A stretch of 46,066 nucleotides of DNA from Candidatus Gastranaerophilales bacterium (GTDB taxonomy: Bacteria; Cyanobacteriota; Vampirovibrionia; Gastranaerophilales; Gastranaerophilaceae). The notes beneath the pieces are model-generated. The model worked only from the letters and a program-made list of their open reading frames with translations. It did no database searches and had not been told where the DNA came from. Shown here in pieces: positions 1 through 7,284 of this stretch. A program made the position numbers and the translations under genes. The stretch spans positions 1 through 46,066 of the forward strand of contig CALUWA010000013.1 in NCBI GenBank assembly GCA_944324365.1, written 5' to 3'. Within the stretch, counting starts at the first letter, position 1. Each line of letters starts with the position of its first letter.

Positions 1-55
1 CTAAAGATGCAATAATTGCAACAATATACAACCATATAAATTTACATTTTTCCAT
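1..55 (-). CDS. 5' end of an exported or membrane protein gene (partial)
   Basis: Reading minus from an ATG at 55 gives MEKCKFIWLYIVAIIASL before the window edge. A short charged N-terminus followed by a hydrophobic stretch fits a signal peptide or first membrane segment. A ribosome binding site GAGGAG lies at 62-67, five bases upstream of the ATG. Only 18 codons are visible, so the product cannot be named. The ATG and Shine-Dalgarno are seen directly; the exported location is inference. Confidence 0.6.
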   Translation of the reverse strand, partial: MEKCKFIWLYIVAIIASL

Positions 56-196
56 AAAAACTCCTCGAAAACTATTTTTATTTTAAATTATTTTTTTGAA
101 TTCTGCCAGATGTTTTTTAAGAAATATGAAGAACTTACATAACCCATGTTATGTGCATCTATCGATCACATACATAAGTTATGTAATATATTTGTT

Positions 197-232
197 CATT
201 TTTTCTTCTTTGGCATCAAAGAAGAAAAAATG
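197..232. repeat. Perfect 16-bp hairpin
   Basis: CATTTTTTCTTCTTTG at 197-212 is the exact reverse complement of 217-232, leaving a 4-base GCAT loop. It lies inside the composite repeat element and has no adjacent gene to terminate. Confidence 0.75.
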
Positions 233-365
233 GAACCAAAAAAGAAGAAACAGCAATAGTATTCTGCGCTGCCTACGGCATCGCTCTGACCAAATGGACG
301 TGCGTTCCGTTTGCTTCGCAAACGAAATTGTTAAGCGCTGCTAAGGACAACGCAGCGCGTTTCAC

Positions 366-400
366 GTCATTGCGAGGAGCAACGCGACGAAGCAATCCAG
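366..400 (+). repeat. Dispersed repeat, GTCATTGCGAG type, copy 1
   Basis: Starts GTCATTGCGAGGAGC and ends GCGACGAAGCAATCCAG. Variants recur at 705-730, 890-918 and, inverted, at 6381-6410. This type of intergenic repeat is widespread in bacterial genomes; its function is unknown. Confidence 0.7.
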
Positions 401-605
401 GAAAACAATATTCAAAAGACATTTGAGAGTTACAACATTGATAAGATCCTGAAACAAGTTCAGGATGACACCTCGTGTGAGTCAGGCGAACGTGCACGAA
501 GTGCGATAGTGAGCCTTGAAAGAATTTGAGCTGAAAGCTCAAATAACGTTTTGGCATTGAGCGTTAGCGAAATGCAGGGAACGTTTGCGTGTTTTCTTTT
601 CTTTC

Positions 606-652
606 GTCTATTTCTTTTCTTTTGCTTCGCAACCAAAAGAAAAGAAATAGAC
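606..652. repeat. Perfect 19-bp hairpin
   Basis: GTCTATTTCTTTTCTTTTG at 606-624 pairs perfectly with 634-652 around a 9-base loop CTTCGCAAC. It lies immediately inside the right-hand copy of the 16-base motif at 661-676. Confidence 0.75.
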
Positions 653-704
653 ATATTCCGATAACATGGGTTATGTAACTAATTACTTAACATATACAAT
701 TGTA

Positions 705-730
705 AGGAGCTTTGCGACGAAGCAATCCAG
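705..730 (+). repeat. Dispersed repeat, copy 2 (partial)
   Basis: Shares the 17-base tail GCGACGAAGCAATCCAG with copy 1 at 366-400, but the 5' half differs (AAGGAGCTTT in place of GAGGAGCAAC). Confidence 0.65.
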
Positions 731-889
731 TAAACACATTGCCAAGGTAGTAAGATCCTGCGGGAAACCGGACATTTTTCAAAAAATCAAAGATTTTTGA
801 AAAAGTAGTCAAACAAGTTCAGCTCTGCATACAGGCTCACTCGTCCTCACTTCGTTGCGGCGGTTCGCTTTGTAAGGATGACATGAGGC

Positions 890-918
890 GTCATTGCGAG
901 CGAAGCGAAGCAATCCAG
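890..918 (+). repeat. Dispersed repeat, copy 3
   Basis: GTCATTGCGAGCGAAGCG... ending GAAGCAATCCAG. It lies about 30 bases upstream of the -35 box of the gene at 979. Confidence 0.7.
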
Positions 919-945
919 ACTCCCATAGAAAAATTTGAAAATGTA

Positions 946-974
946 TTGACAAAATCAAGTTTGCGGTTTATACT
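946..974 (+). promoter_or_regulatory. Sigma-70 promoter for the NifX-like gene
   Basis: TTGACA at 946-951 and TATACT at 969-974 with a 17-base spacer. The expected transcription start (about 981) falls on the start codons ATG at 979 and 982, so the message is probably leaderless or nearly so. Confidence 0.8.
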
Positions 975-978
975 GTAA

Positions 979-1599
979 ATGATGAAAGATTGTTGTAAAA
1001 ATATGCAAAATAATTGGGGCGGAAAGCGCTTTAATGCCGGGCGAAAACGGACTTGTCTTAAGAAAGTTCCGTTTAACAGGCGTATTAATGAAAATATTTT
1101 GAATATTTTAAGAACTTATGCATCAGCGCATGGGATGACTGATACAGAGGCTTTGGAAAGTGCTATTTTGCTTCAATCAAATATAGATAAATTAAAAGGA
1201 GATAAGATTATGAAAATTGCTATTCCTACAGAAAACGGTAAATTGTGTTCCCATTTCGGGCATTGTGAATCTTTTACATTTGCGGATGTTGATATGCAGA
1301 CAAAAGAGATTAAAAATATTGAAAACAAAATTCCTGAAGAAGGTATAAGCTGCCAAAGTGCAAGCTGGATATCCGAACAGGGTGCAAATGTTATTCTTGC
1401 GGGCGGTATGGGTGCAAGACCTCTTGGTATTTTTGCTCAAAACGGTGTAAAAGTCATTGCAGGCTGCCCTGAATTACCTGTCGAAGAAGTAGTAAAAGAA
1501 TATATGAATTCTACACTTACAACCGGTGAAAATTCTTGCGGCGGCGAACACAGCCACTGTCATGGACACGGGCATCATCATTGTCACCACGGAGAATAA
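979..1599 (+). CDS. NifX/NifB-like (dinitrogenase iron-molybdenum cofactor family) protein with N-terminal DNA-binding-like extension
   Basis: Residues 78 to about 205 form a domain of the dinitrogenase iron-molybdenum cofactor family (MKIAIPTENG start, GGMGARPLG, GCP motif), small Fe-S/cofactor-binding proteins often found outside nitrogen fixation. The last 20 residues are very rich in His and Cys, a likely metal-binding tail. The first 77 residues carry a GGKRFNAGRK motif, like the GARPGAGRK motif of small DNA-binding proteins, and a ribbon-helix-helix-like segment. An internal ATG at 1210 has an excellent Shine-Dalgarno (AAAGGAG, 1195-1201, 8-base spacing), so the short single-domain form may be made as well. 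The first start sits at the predicted transcription start, with no leader. Metal- or redox-linked regulation is inference. Confidence 0.8.
   Translation: MMKDCCKNMQNNWGGKRFNAGRKRTCLKKVPFNRRINENILNILRTYASAHGMTDTEALESAILLQSNIDKLKGDKIMKIAIPTENGKLCSHFGHCESFTFADVDMQTKEIKNIENKIPEEGISCQSASWISEQGANVILAGGMGARPLGIFAQNGVKVIAGCPELPVEEVVKEYMNSTLTTGENSCGGEHSHCHGHGHHHCHHGE
1195..1212 (+). promoter_or_regulatory. Internal ribosome binding site and start codon inside the NifX-like gene
   Basis: AAAGGAG at 1195-1201 and ATG at 1210, in frame with the longer ORF. Initiation here would release the cofactor-binding domain without the basic N-terminal extension. Confidence 0.6.
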
Positions 1600-1683
1600 A
1601 ATTTTATTACATATGCAAAAACAGAGTTATATAGAATTCACTTTATTTGATAAATCAGTAAAAAATTTTTATATTTGAAATTG

Positions 1684-1980
1684 CTACTCAAGAATTCTTT
1701 TTTGAACCTGCTTGATAAGATTATCATATTTTTCAACAGGCAGCCCGATTTTTTTTGCCCAGAATTTGATATTTGAATATATTTGAATTTCAACTTTTGC
1801 TTTATCCAAGTCATCAAAACCCAGTTGATCAGCTCGTTTGATGAACTCATCCCGCTGGCATTCCATTATTGCAATTTGTTCTTTAACAAGATGTTCAATT
1901 GGTTTATTTAATTTTTCAGCTTCTTTAACTTGTTTTACTATTTCGATGCTTCTTGTGACTAACTCTTTAGAATATTTCAT
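1684..1980 (-). CDS. Small charged helical protein next to the calpain-like protease gene
   Basis: A 98-residue protein with no signal peptide or membrane segment, rich in Lys and Glu and apparently almost all helical (for example VKQVKEAEKLNKPIEHLVKE). It starts at ATG 1980 with a strong AAAGGAG site and begins 10 bases after the stop of the 1277-residue protease gene on the same strand, so the two are almost surely co-transcribed. I do not recognise the family. By position it could be a chaperone, an immunity protein or an accessory factor for the large protein; that is inference from context only. Confidence 0.65.
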   Translation of the reverse strand: MKYSKELVTRSIEIVKQVKEAEKLNKPIEHLVKEQIAIMECQRDEFIKRADQLGFDDLDKAKVEIQIYSNIKFWAKKIGLPVEKYDNLIKQVQKRILE

Positions 1981-1990
1981 TTTTTCTCCT

Positions 1991-4900
1991 TTATAGTTTT
2001 ATAAAATCTAAATGTCCTATATATTGGTGCAATGTTGCCAACGGGATTTCTGTTACTGCTGCATATGAATGCGGGTTCGCAATTTTTACCGTTTTATTTA
2101 TTGTATCATATCCTACTATAGAATATGCATGACTAGAAATAAGATTATATTCAGATAAGATGTTACTTTCCATGCCTTTTCCTGGTATTGCTACCGTTCC
2201 GAAAGAAATCATAAATTCTTGGTTGTTTGCTGTGTTTTGTAATAATGTTTCTGTTGTTTCCATAGAAAGATCCTTCAACGCAACTGTTTTATTAGGAAAA
2301 TCTTTAAAGAATCTATTAAACATATGTATTTTAGCTTCTTCTGTTGTTTGCTTATTCAAGTTTCCGAACCTAGTTTCACCGTTAACCTTACCTGCAATAA
2401 CAGGTAAACTTACCACTGAATAAGGTGTAGTGTTTCTAGGTGCATCCTCAGAAGTATATTTGATTTTCATAGAAACTAAATCTACCATATGACCTTGCCC
2501 GAAAACATCAGCCATTGTTTGTGCAGCTTGTCCACCGTTTGCGCGAGCCATAAGCTCGTCAATTGATGCAATATCCGGATCTGCAACAGGATCCAATTCT
2601 TTTTCTCTAAGGGCTTTTTCGCTGTATGTTTGTTCATACATCTGTAACCCTTTACAGCCTGTTAAATGTTTGTTTTTGGAAGCTAATTGGATTTCTCCGT
2701 CAGTGAAAGTTTTGCTTCCATTGAAATCTTCCAGGCTTTTAACTGTAACAACAACATCATTTCCATTCAGTTCAAATGACTGTAAGAACTGCGCTCTGGC
2801 ATTTGGATTATGCATAGCAAGACCCAGAGTTTGAATTAAGTGACAGTTATTTAGTGCACCTTGTGTAGTAGTAAAGCGCTGTACAGGCGGGAATAATTCT
2901 AAATATTTTTCTTTAGTCATGTTCCATTCAACAAGCGTGTTGCCGTCATTTATATACATTTTATTTCCGACTTCGACGGCATCTCCTGTTGATGTTTGTT
3001 CAAATGCTGTTTTTAAATCTGTTCCTTCAGAAAATTCAGGGACAATACTTTTCCCGGATTTGACTAATGCTAAATCATTATATACATCAACTGATAAATC
3101 AGAATTTTTGTTCAATTGATTAAGAGCTGCGGCATCAACTTTTCCTTCCTTTATTAATTCAAATATACCGGAATCTGCTATTTTTTGGTATTTTGCAGGG
3201 TCTGAGGTTTTAATGTCAAGTAATCCGTCTAAATAGCGAAACTCATTCGGTTTAAAGAATTCTTCAAGTTCTTTTATATCATGGAGTCTTTGTGTAAGTG
3301 CCTGTTTGTCGTTAATTAGCTTAAGACAAGTTGCTTCATCTTTAGCTGCAATTATTAATTCGTATATTTGCTGTCCTTGCGATGGGGAACTTCCTATTAA
3401 GTTAGCTAAGCGAATTTGTGTGTCTTCTGAATAATTGTTGACTTTTGATATGCTTTTACACATATTTTTGCGATTTACGTCAATTACAACATAATATTGA
3501 AAATCTTTTTGGTTAAGATTTTCAGGTGCCATAAATTTTCCTGTCCGGCCATTTTTAAGAGTATAGGAATACTCTTTAAGTTTAACATTAAGATTATTTG
3601 TTGGGTTGTATACATAAACATTATTTAAAACAGTCTTAGGTGCCGTGTTTGCTGCTCCATCGAGGTCTGTTGAAGTAATTCCTTGTGTTTCATTAGTTGC
3701 TTTAGAATCTGTTTTTACAATTTCACTTTCCGGAACTGTTTGTTCCTTTGTTTTTGGCGCAGATATATCGCCGGCTGTGTTTTGCGGTTTTACGGCAGGG
3801 GTTGAGTTTGCAGTATTAGTTGTGTGTTCTGTATTTGTTCGTGCTGTTGTAGTATCTGCTCCCGGTTTTTGGGTATTGTGTGTTATAGTGCCTTCTGAAG
3901 TGCTTTGTTGTGATGAATGAGCTTTTCTGGCTTCGTTGTTTTGACCCAGCGATAATACAGCCATTGCAAGTTCATCTTCATCTTTTGCTTTGAAGAAAAG
4001 TTTGTTATCTGCTTTGAGGTTGAATGTGCCGTCACTCATTTTTTCTATCTTTATTTGTGACATATCAACATTTGGCAGATCAGGGTTTACTGTATTATTT
4101 GTTTTGTGAGCCGCGCCTCCAAGGAACATCATACTGAAATTCATAATCCCGTTTTGTTCAAGTGATTCACGGAAACTCATATCACTCATAATGTTGTCAA
4201 AAAGTACGTCGGCGGTTGTTTCTGCAGTGGTACCTGCTACCATTGTGAATTTATGGTTAGATACAATATTTTTAAATACATTTCCGTTGGATGATAATAC
4301 TTTTGAAACGCTGGTTCCTAATGGCCCTGATACGTATGCACCAAATAAACCATAAGCCATATTGTTTTTGAATTTTTCCAGTCCTTCCTCTAAGGTTCCG
4401 TCACCTCCTGTTGCTCCGTCAGCAACACTCTCTATTGCAGACGGACTTGCGCCTGCTATTACACTTGTCAGTTTCCCGTATGATGATGCTAATGAGCCGC
4501 TGGCAATTGATACACCTACTTCGGTGAACATAGCATTTCTTTTAGCAATATTTATAAAACCGTCTATAGTTTCTTCTTCTGTATTTTCGCCCATTGCATT
4601 TTTATATCTTTGACGATAGGCGTTTTCTAAACTTTGAAGGTCAACACCTTTCAAATTGCTGTCAATTGATTTTTTTGATTCTTCCAGTACAGATATCAAA
4701 TTATTTTTGAATTCTGTGTCGTTTTTACTGATTTGTCTGATGTTTTTGATATATTCTTGAGCTTCGGTTACTCCGCCTTTAAATAAAGGGGCAAGCATTC
4801 CTGCAGCTTCAAAATCTGAAACGTCAGAACTTTTAAGTTTTTCAATGCCGTTTCCAAAATAGTTGCTCAAACTGTTATAGGCATTCATTTCTTTATACTT

Positions 4901-5824
4901 TGCCGCGGTCTGGGTAAGATTGTGGAAATTTTCAGAGTTATAGTCGACACCAAAGGTTTCTTTGAATTGCTTTGCAAATGTTTCCGGATTATCTGCCTGT
5001 TTTTTTAATTTTTCCAGTTGCTTAAGTTGTTTTTCTAAAGCTTCTTTGTTTTCTCCGACTGTTACAAACAAATTGCTGCCGGTAATTTTGTCTATAGTAA
5101 TATTTCCGATTCCTTCAAGCCCTTGTGCTATGGCATCCCAAGATACGTATCCAAAGCTATCTCTGTAGTCGTCGAGCATAGCAAGTGCATTTTGAGTATC
5201 GTTTATTAATAAATCTATGGTTTGTTCTCTGATTTGTGCGTCTTGCTGCAGTGTGTTCTCATATGGGGTTTTTACCGGATTTTTAGCCAAATCTTCGCTG
5301 TAGAGTGTTTTTTGAGTGACTTCAAAGGAGTTCTCTTGTAAGGCTCCCATACCCTCTTGTTTATATTCTCCAAGAGTATCAAAGTAGCCGTCTTCATCAT
5401 TTTCCAGTTCAAGATGCATGTTAGTTGCAGAATTTTGTTTTGCAACAAGGGTTATTTCACCGTTGCCGCTTACTTGGAAATCGGCGATTCCGTATGTTTT
5501 CTTTAATGTATTGACATTGATGGCATTTCCGTTTGTGTCATAAGCCGTCATTTTAGGCTCAGATGAGTCAAAACCGGTTGTAATTAAATAATAAGACTGA
5601 TTACCTACTACAAGTTTTGCTTTAACAACTCGCGTATTTTCAAAGTTATCCCAGAGTTCTTTATTTGTACTTGGCCCGGTGAATGGATTTAGTGCCTCGC
5701 TCACAAGATAATTTAACTGTTTTTCAGGTACTCCAAAACGTTTGGCGCTTTCTGATATTTGTCCGCCCTTGTTAAGACAGTAATCTATTGCTTGTTGTAT
5801 TCTCGTAGAATTAACCGGTGCCAT
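1991..5824 (-). CDS. Large calpain-like (C2-type) cysteine protease, putative effector or toxin
   Basis: A 1277-residue protein. Residues 6-40 resemble a helix-turn-helix (IQQAIDYCLNKGGQISESAK). Residues 200-400 are helical and charged. Residues 430-570 are Gly/Ala-rich and hydrophobic, possibly membrane-associating. Residues 635-725 are a Ser/Thr/Pro-poor-structure linker. The last 300 residues match the papain/calpain plan: Cys994 in TTQGALNNCHLI, His1232 in SSHAYSIVGYD and Asn1250 in KIANPHS, equivalent to the calpain QG..GDC, HAY and NPW segments. No signal peptide is visible, so any export would be by a non-Sec route. The ATG at 5824 lacks a strong Shine-Dalgarno. Calpain-like catalysis is well supported by the motifs; the effector role is inference. 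Confidence 0.7.
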   Translation of the reverse strand: MAPVNSTRIQQAIDYCLNKGGQISESAKRFGVPEKQLNYLVSEALNPFTGPSTNKELWDNFENTRVVKAKLVVGNQSYYLITTGFDSSEPKMTAYDTNGNAINVNTLKKTYGIADFQVSGNGEITLVAKQNSATNMHLELENDEDGYFDTLGEYKQEGMGALQENSFEVTQKTLYSEDLAKNPVKTPYENTLQQDAQIREQTIDLLINDTQNALAMLDDYRDSFGYVSWDAIAQGLEGIGNITIDKITGSNLFVTVGENKEALEKQLKQLEKLKKQADNPETFAKQFKETFGVDYNSENFHNLTQTAAKYKEMNAYNSLSNYFGNGIEKLKSSDVSDFEAAGMLAPLFKGGVTEAQEYIKNIRQISKNDTEFKNNLISVLEESKKSIDSNLKGVDLQSLENAYRQRYKNAMGENTEEETIDGFINIAKRNAMFTEVGVSIASGSLASSYGKLTSVIAGASPSAIESVADGATGGDGTLEEGLEKFKNNMAYGLFGAYVSGPLGTSVSKVLSSNGNVFKNIVSNHKFTMVAGTTAETTADVLFDNIMSDMSFRESLEQNGIMNFSMMFLGGAAHKTNNTVNPDLPNVDMSQIKIEKMSDGTFNLKADNKLFFKAKDEDELAMAVLSLGQNNEARKAHSSQQSTSEGTITHNTQKPGADTTTARTNTEHTTNTANSTPAVKPQNTAGDISAPKTKEQTVPESEIVKTDSKATNETQGITSTDLDGAANTAPKTVLNNVYVYNPTNNLNVKLKEYSYTLKNGRTGKFMAPENLNQKDFQYYVVIDVNRKNMCKSISKVNNYSEDTQIRLANLIGSSPSQGQQIYELIIAAKDEATCLKLINDKQALTQRLHDIKELEEFFKPNEFRYLDGLLDIKTSDPAKYQKIADSGIFELIKEGKVDAAALNQLNKNSDLSVDVYNDLALVKSGKSIVPEFSEGTDLKTAFEQTSTGDAVEVGNKMYINDGNTLVEWNMTKEKYLELFPPVQRFTTTQGALNNCHLIQTLGLAMHNPNARAQFLQSFELNGNDVVVTVKSLEDFNGSKTFTDGEIQLASKNKHLTGCKGLQMYEQTYSEKALREKELDPVADPDIASIDELMARANGGQAAQTMADVFGQGHMVDLVSMKIKYTSEDAPRNTTPYSVVSLPVIAGKVNGETRFGNLNKQTTEEAKIHMFNRFFKDFPNKTVALKDLSMETTETLLQNTANNQEFMISFGTVAIPGKGMESNILSEYNLISSHAYSIVGYDTINKTVKIANPHSYAAVTEIPLATLHQYIGHLDFIKL

Positions 5825-6153
5825 ATGCTCTAATATCTTTTTCCCATACTATTACTCTTTGTATCGGCATAATAGCTGCAAAACTTGAGAGAATGTTCAG
5901 GGGGCTGATATAAATCTTTACATATTATAAAGTGGCAAGTACCTTTTTCGTGCTTGTTTTAGAACTGACAGTTCTACCTTTTAATTTTTGTCAGATTAGT
6001 AAATCCGGCCTACATTACTGAAGAACCTCATATAAAAATAGCTCCTTCGGATTTTTAATTTTTCAGTAGAAATAACTCCCCATCCCGGCCTTCCCCAATC
6101 AGGGGAAGGAGTAAATGCGCTATGTTCCCATAACATGGGTTATGAAAGTAGAC
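5825..6153. other. Intergenic region with hairpins
   Basis: No gene is supported. It contains an AGAACT-GAC-AGTTCT hairpin at 5961-5975 followed by a T-rich stretch on the plus strand, an 8-bp hairpin CCTTCCCC/GGGGAAGG at 6089-6109, and the third copy of the ATAACATGGGTTATG motif at 6129-6144. Confidence 0.55.
6129..6144 (+). repeat. Third copy of the ATAACATGGGTTATG motif
   Basis: CATAACATGGGTTATG, matching the inner 15 bases of the inverted ends at 137-152 and 661-676. It lies directly upstream of the promoter of the pilin leader ORF. Confidence 0.65.
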
Positions 6154-6182
6154 TTGCAAAAAGTGTGAACATAGTTTATACT
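6154..6182 (+). promoter_or_regulatory. Promoter upstream of the poly-G leader ORF and pilin
   Basis: TTGCAA at 6154-6159 and TATACT at 6177-6182, 17-base spacer. The expected start near 6189 places the Shine-Dalgarno AAAGGAGGA (about 6190-6198) at the very 5' end of the message. Confidence 0.7.
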
Positions 6183-6205
6183 AAAGGAAAAAGGAGGATG
6201 AATAT

Positions 6206-6259
6206 ATGCAAAAGTCAATAATAGTGCGGGAATACCGGGGGGGGGGTATCTACATCTAA
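6206..6259 (+). CDS. Short leader ORF broken at a G10 tract; likely real start of the pilin frame
   Basis: ATG at 6206 follows a near-perfect AAAGGAGG site. As sequenced it encodes 17 residues (MQKSIIVREYRGGGIYI) and stops at 6257-6259, just past a run of ten G (6237-6246). Removing one G, or adding two, moves translation into the frame that is open without a stop from 6246 to 6501 and on through the pilin to 7238. The pilin's own ATG has no ribosome binding site. This fits a phase-variable start or a frameshifted gene; a homopolymer sequencing error is the main alternative. Confidence 0.5.
   Translation: MQKSIIVREYRGGGIYI
6237..6246 (+). repeat. G10 homopolymer tract
   Basis: Ten consecutive guanines in otherwise AT-rich DNA, 31 bases after the ATG at 6206. 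Tracts like this mutate by slippage and are the classic substrate for phase variation of surface structures. Confidence 0.85.
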
Positions 6260-6302
6260 GGTATTACAAGGGTTTAAGCCCGTTAGCCATTGCGGCGTAC
6301 CT

Positions 6303-6335
6303 GTTATTCTGAGGGTTGTAAACCCGAAGAATCTA
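6303..6335 (+). repeat. Dispersed repeat, ATTCTGAGGG...CCCGAAGAATCT type, copy 1
   Basis: ATTCTGAGGGTTGTAAACCC followed by GAAGAATCT. A second copy is at 6438-6470 and an inverted relative at 6479-6505. Confidence 0.65.
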
Positions 6336-6380
6336 AAGAATTTATTACGAGATTATAAGAGTAAAGCAAAGGTAAGTAAC

Positions 6381-6410
6381 CTGGATTGCTTCGCATTCGC
6401 TCGCAATGAC
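6381..6410 (-). repeat. Dispersed repeat, GTCATTGCGAG type, inverted copy
   Basis: On the minus strand this reads GTCATTGCGAGCGAATGCG then AAGCAATCCAG, the same family as 366-400 and 890-918. Confidence 0.7.
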
Positions 6411-6437
6411 GCAAAACGTTATGCGCAAGGCAAATCC

Positions 6438-6505
6438 GTCATTCTGAGGGCTTTAGCCCGAAGAATCTCATGTAAAAAGAGATTCTTCGCTACGCTCAGA
6501 ATGAC
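6438..6505. repeat. Inverted repeat pair overlapping the annotated pilin start
   Basis: GTCATTCTGAGGGCTTTAGC... (6438-6470) faces GAGATTCTTCGCTACGCTCA... (6479-6505), forming a long imperfect hairpin. The ATG at 6501 lies inside the second arm, in AGAATGAC. So the start codon and first residues called for the pilin are repeat sequence, not conserved pilin sequence. Confidence 0.65.
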
Positions 6506-7238
6506 AAATAGAAAGAAGAAAGCAGCGTTTACGTTGGCGGAAGTCCTGATTACCCTTGGGATTATTGGTGTAATCGCGGCAATGACATTGCCTTCTCTGA
6601 TTAATACTTATCGTAAATTAGATACATCCGCAAAATTAAAAAAGTTTTTTAGTTCAATGAATCAGGCAGTAGTTTTCTCTATAGCTGAAAATGGTGACCC
6701 TGTTTACTGGATTGAAACATTAACGTATCATGATCCGGAATCCTTATACGACTGGTTTGACAGGTATATAATGAAACATATGAGAATTCTTAAAAATTGC
6801 AGGAATGCCGGCAGTAACTGTGTTGGCGAGTATGTATACTGTGATTATCCGGGGAGGTGTTATGGTGCCTCATATATTTCGAGAAATGCTGTTTTATATA
6901 TATTCAATGACGGATCTATGATAACATCTCTTACAGGAGGGGGTGTCGATGAAGAAACCGGAATGGCAACATCTATGACTCTGCATGTACGTTTTGATAC
7001 TAACGGTTATGGAAGACCAAATACGTATGGGCAGGATGTGTTTTCTTTCCGAATGAATATAAATGAGAAATTTGCTTACATCACATGCGATACCCATAAA
7101 AATCTAACCGGTGGCTCTGTATCTTTAAAGAGTAACCGGGATACCCTTTTACAAGCCTGCAAAACAGATCCTCAAACCTGCGGATGTTTATTAATGTATG
7201 ATAACTGGGAGTTCAAAAAGGATTATCCATGGTTGTAA
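6501..7238 (+). CDS. Type IV pilin-like protein (pseudopilin) with prepilin N-terminal methylation motif
   Basis: The N-terminus has basic residues followed by AAFTLAEVLITLGIIGVIAA, a class III prepilin signal with the Glu at +5 and the hydrophobic helix that packs in a pilus or type II secretion pseudopilus. Expected cleavage is before the Phe by a PilD-type peptidase (here Ala-Phe rather than the usual Gly-Phe). The rest is a globular Cys-containing domain (CRNAGSNC, CDYPGRC). The ATG at 6501 has no Shine-Dalgarno and sits in a dispersed repeat. The frame is open upstream to the G10 tract, so true initiation is probably at 6206 with a phase change. It stands alone, without other pilus genes. 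Confidence 0.8.
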   Translation: MTNRKKKAAFTLAEVLITLGIIGVIAAMTLPSLINTYRKLDTSAKLKKFFSSMNQAVVFSIAENGDPVYWIETLTYHDPESLYDWFDRYIMKHMRILKNCRNAGSNCVGEYVYCDYPGRCYGASYISRNAVLYIFNDGSMITSLTGGGVDEETGMATSMTLHVRFDTNGYGRPNTYGQDVFSFRMNINEKFAYITCDTHKNLTGGSVSLKSNRDTLLQACKTDPQTCGCLLMYDNWEFKKDYPWL

Positions 7239-7284
7239 ATTTTTTGTTTTTGAATTAGATTGGATATAGTGCTTAGGAGTTTCT

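Larger units (their letters stand above)
137..676. repeat. Composite element bounded by inverted copies of ACATAACCCATGTTAT
   Basis: The 16-base sequence ACATAACCCATGTTAT at 137-152 occurs as its exact reverse complement at 661-676, so the pair flanks about 540 bp like terminal inverted repeats. A third copy (15 bases shared) lies at 6129-6144. Between the ends are two perfect hairpins and one dispersed repeat copy, but no gene. It may be a non-autonomous MITE-like element or a cluster of REP-like sequences; nothing here decides between them. Confidence 0.5.
60..945. other. Repeat-rich intergenic region without a supported gene
   Basis: About 0.9 kb with no credible gene. Open frames here are short, lack ribosome binding sites and run through dispersed repeats. 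The region holds an inverted pair of a 16-base motif (137-152 and 661-676), two perfect hairpins (197-232, 606-652) and three copies of a GTCATTGCGAG...AGCAATCCAG-type repeat (366-400, 705-730, 890-918). A related half-palindrome, ACATAAGTTATGT, is at 172-184. Confidence 0.7.

Noticed and set aside
96..654. Short ORFs across the left repeat region
   Set aside because: They overlap hairpins and dispersed repeats, have no Shine-Dalgarno and give peptides with no protein-like pattern.
5996..6031. 11-codon minus-strand ORF with AAGGAGC upstream
   Set aside because: It is too short, with no promoter or conserved pattern; likely chance.
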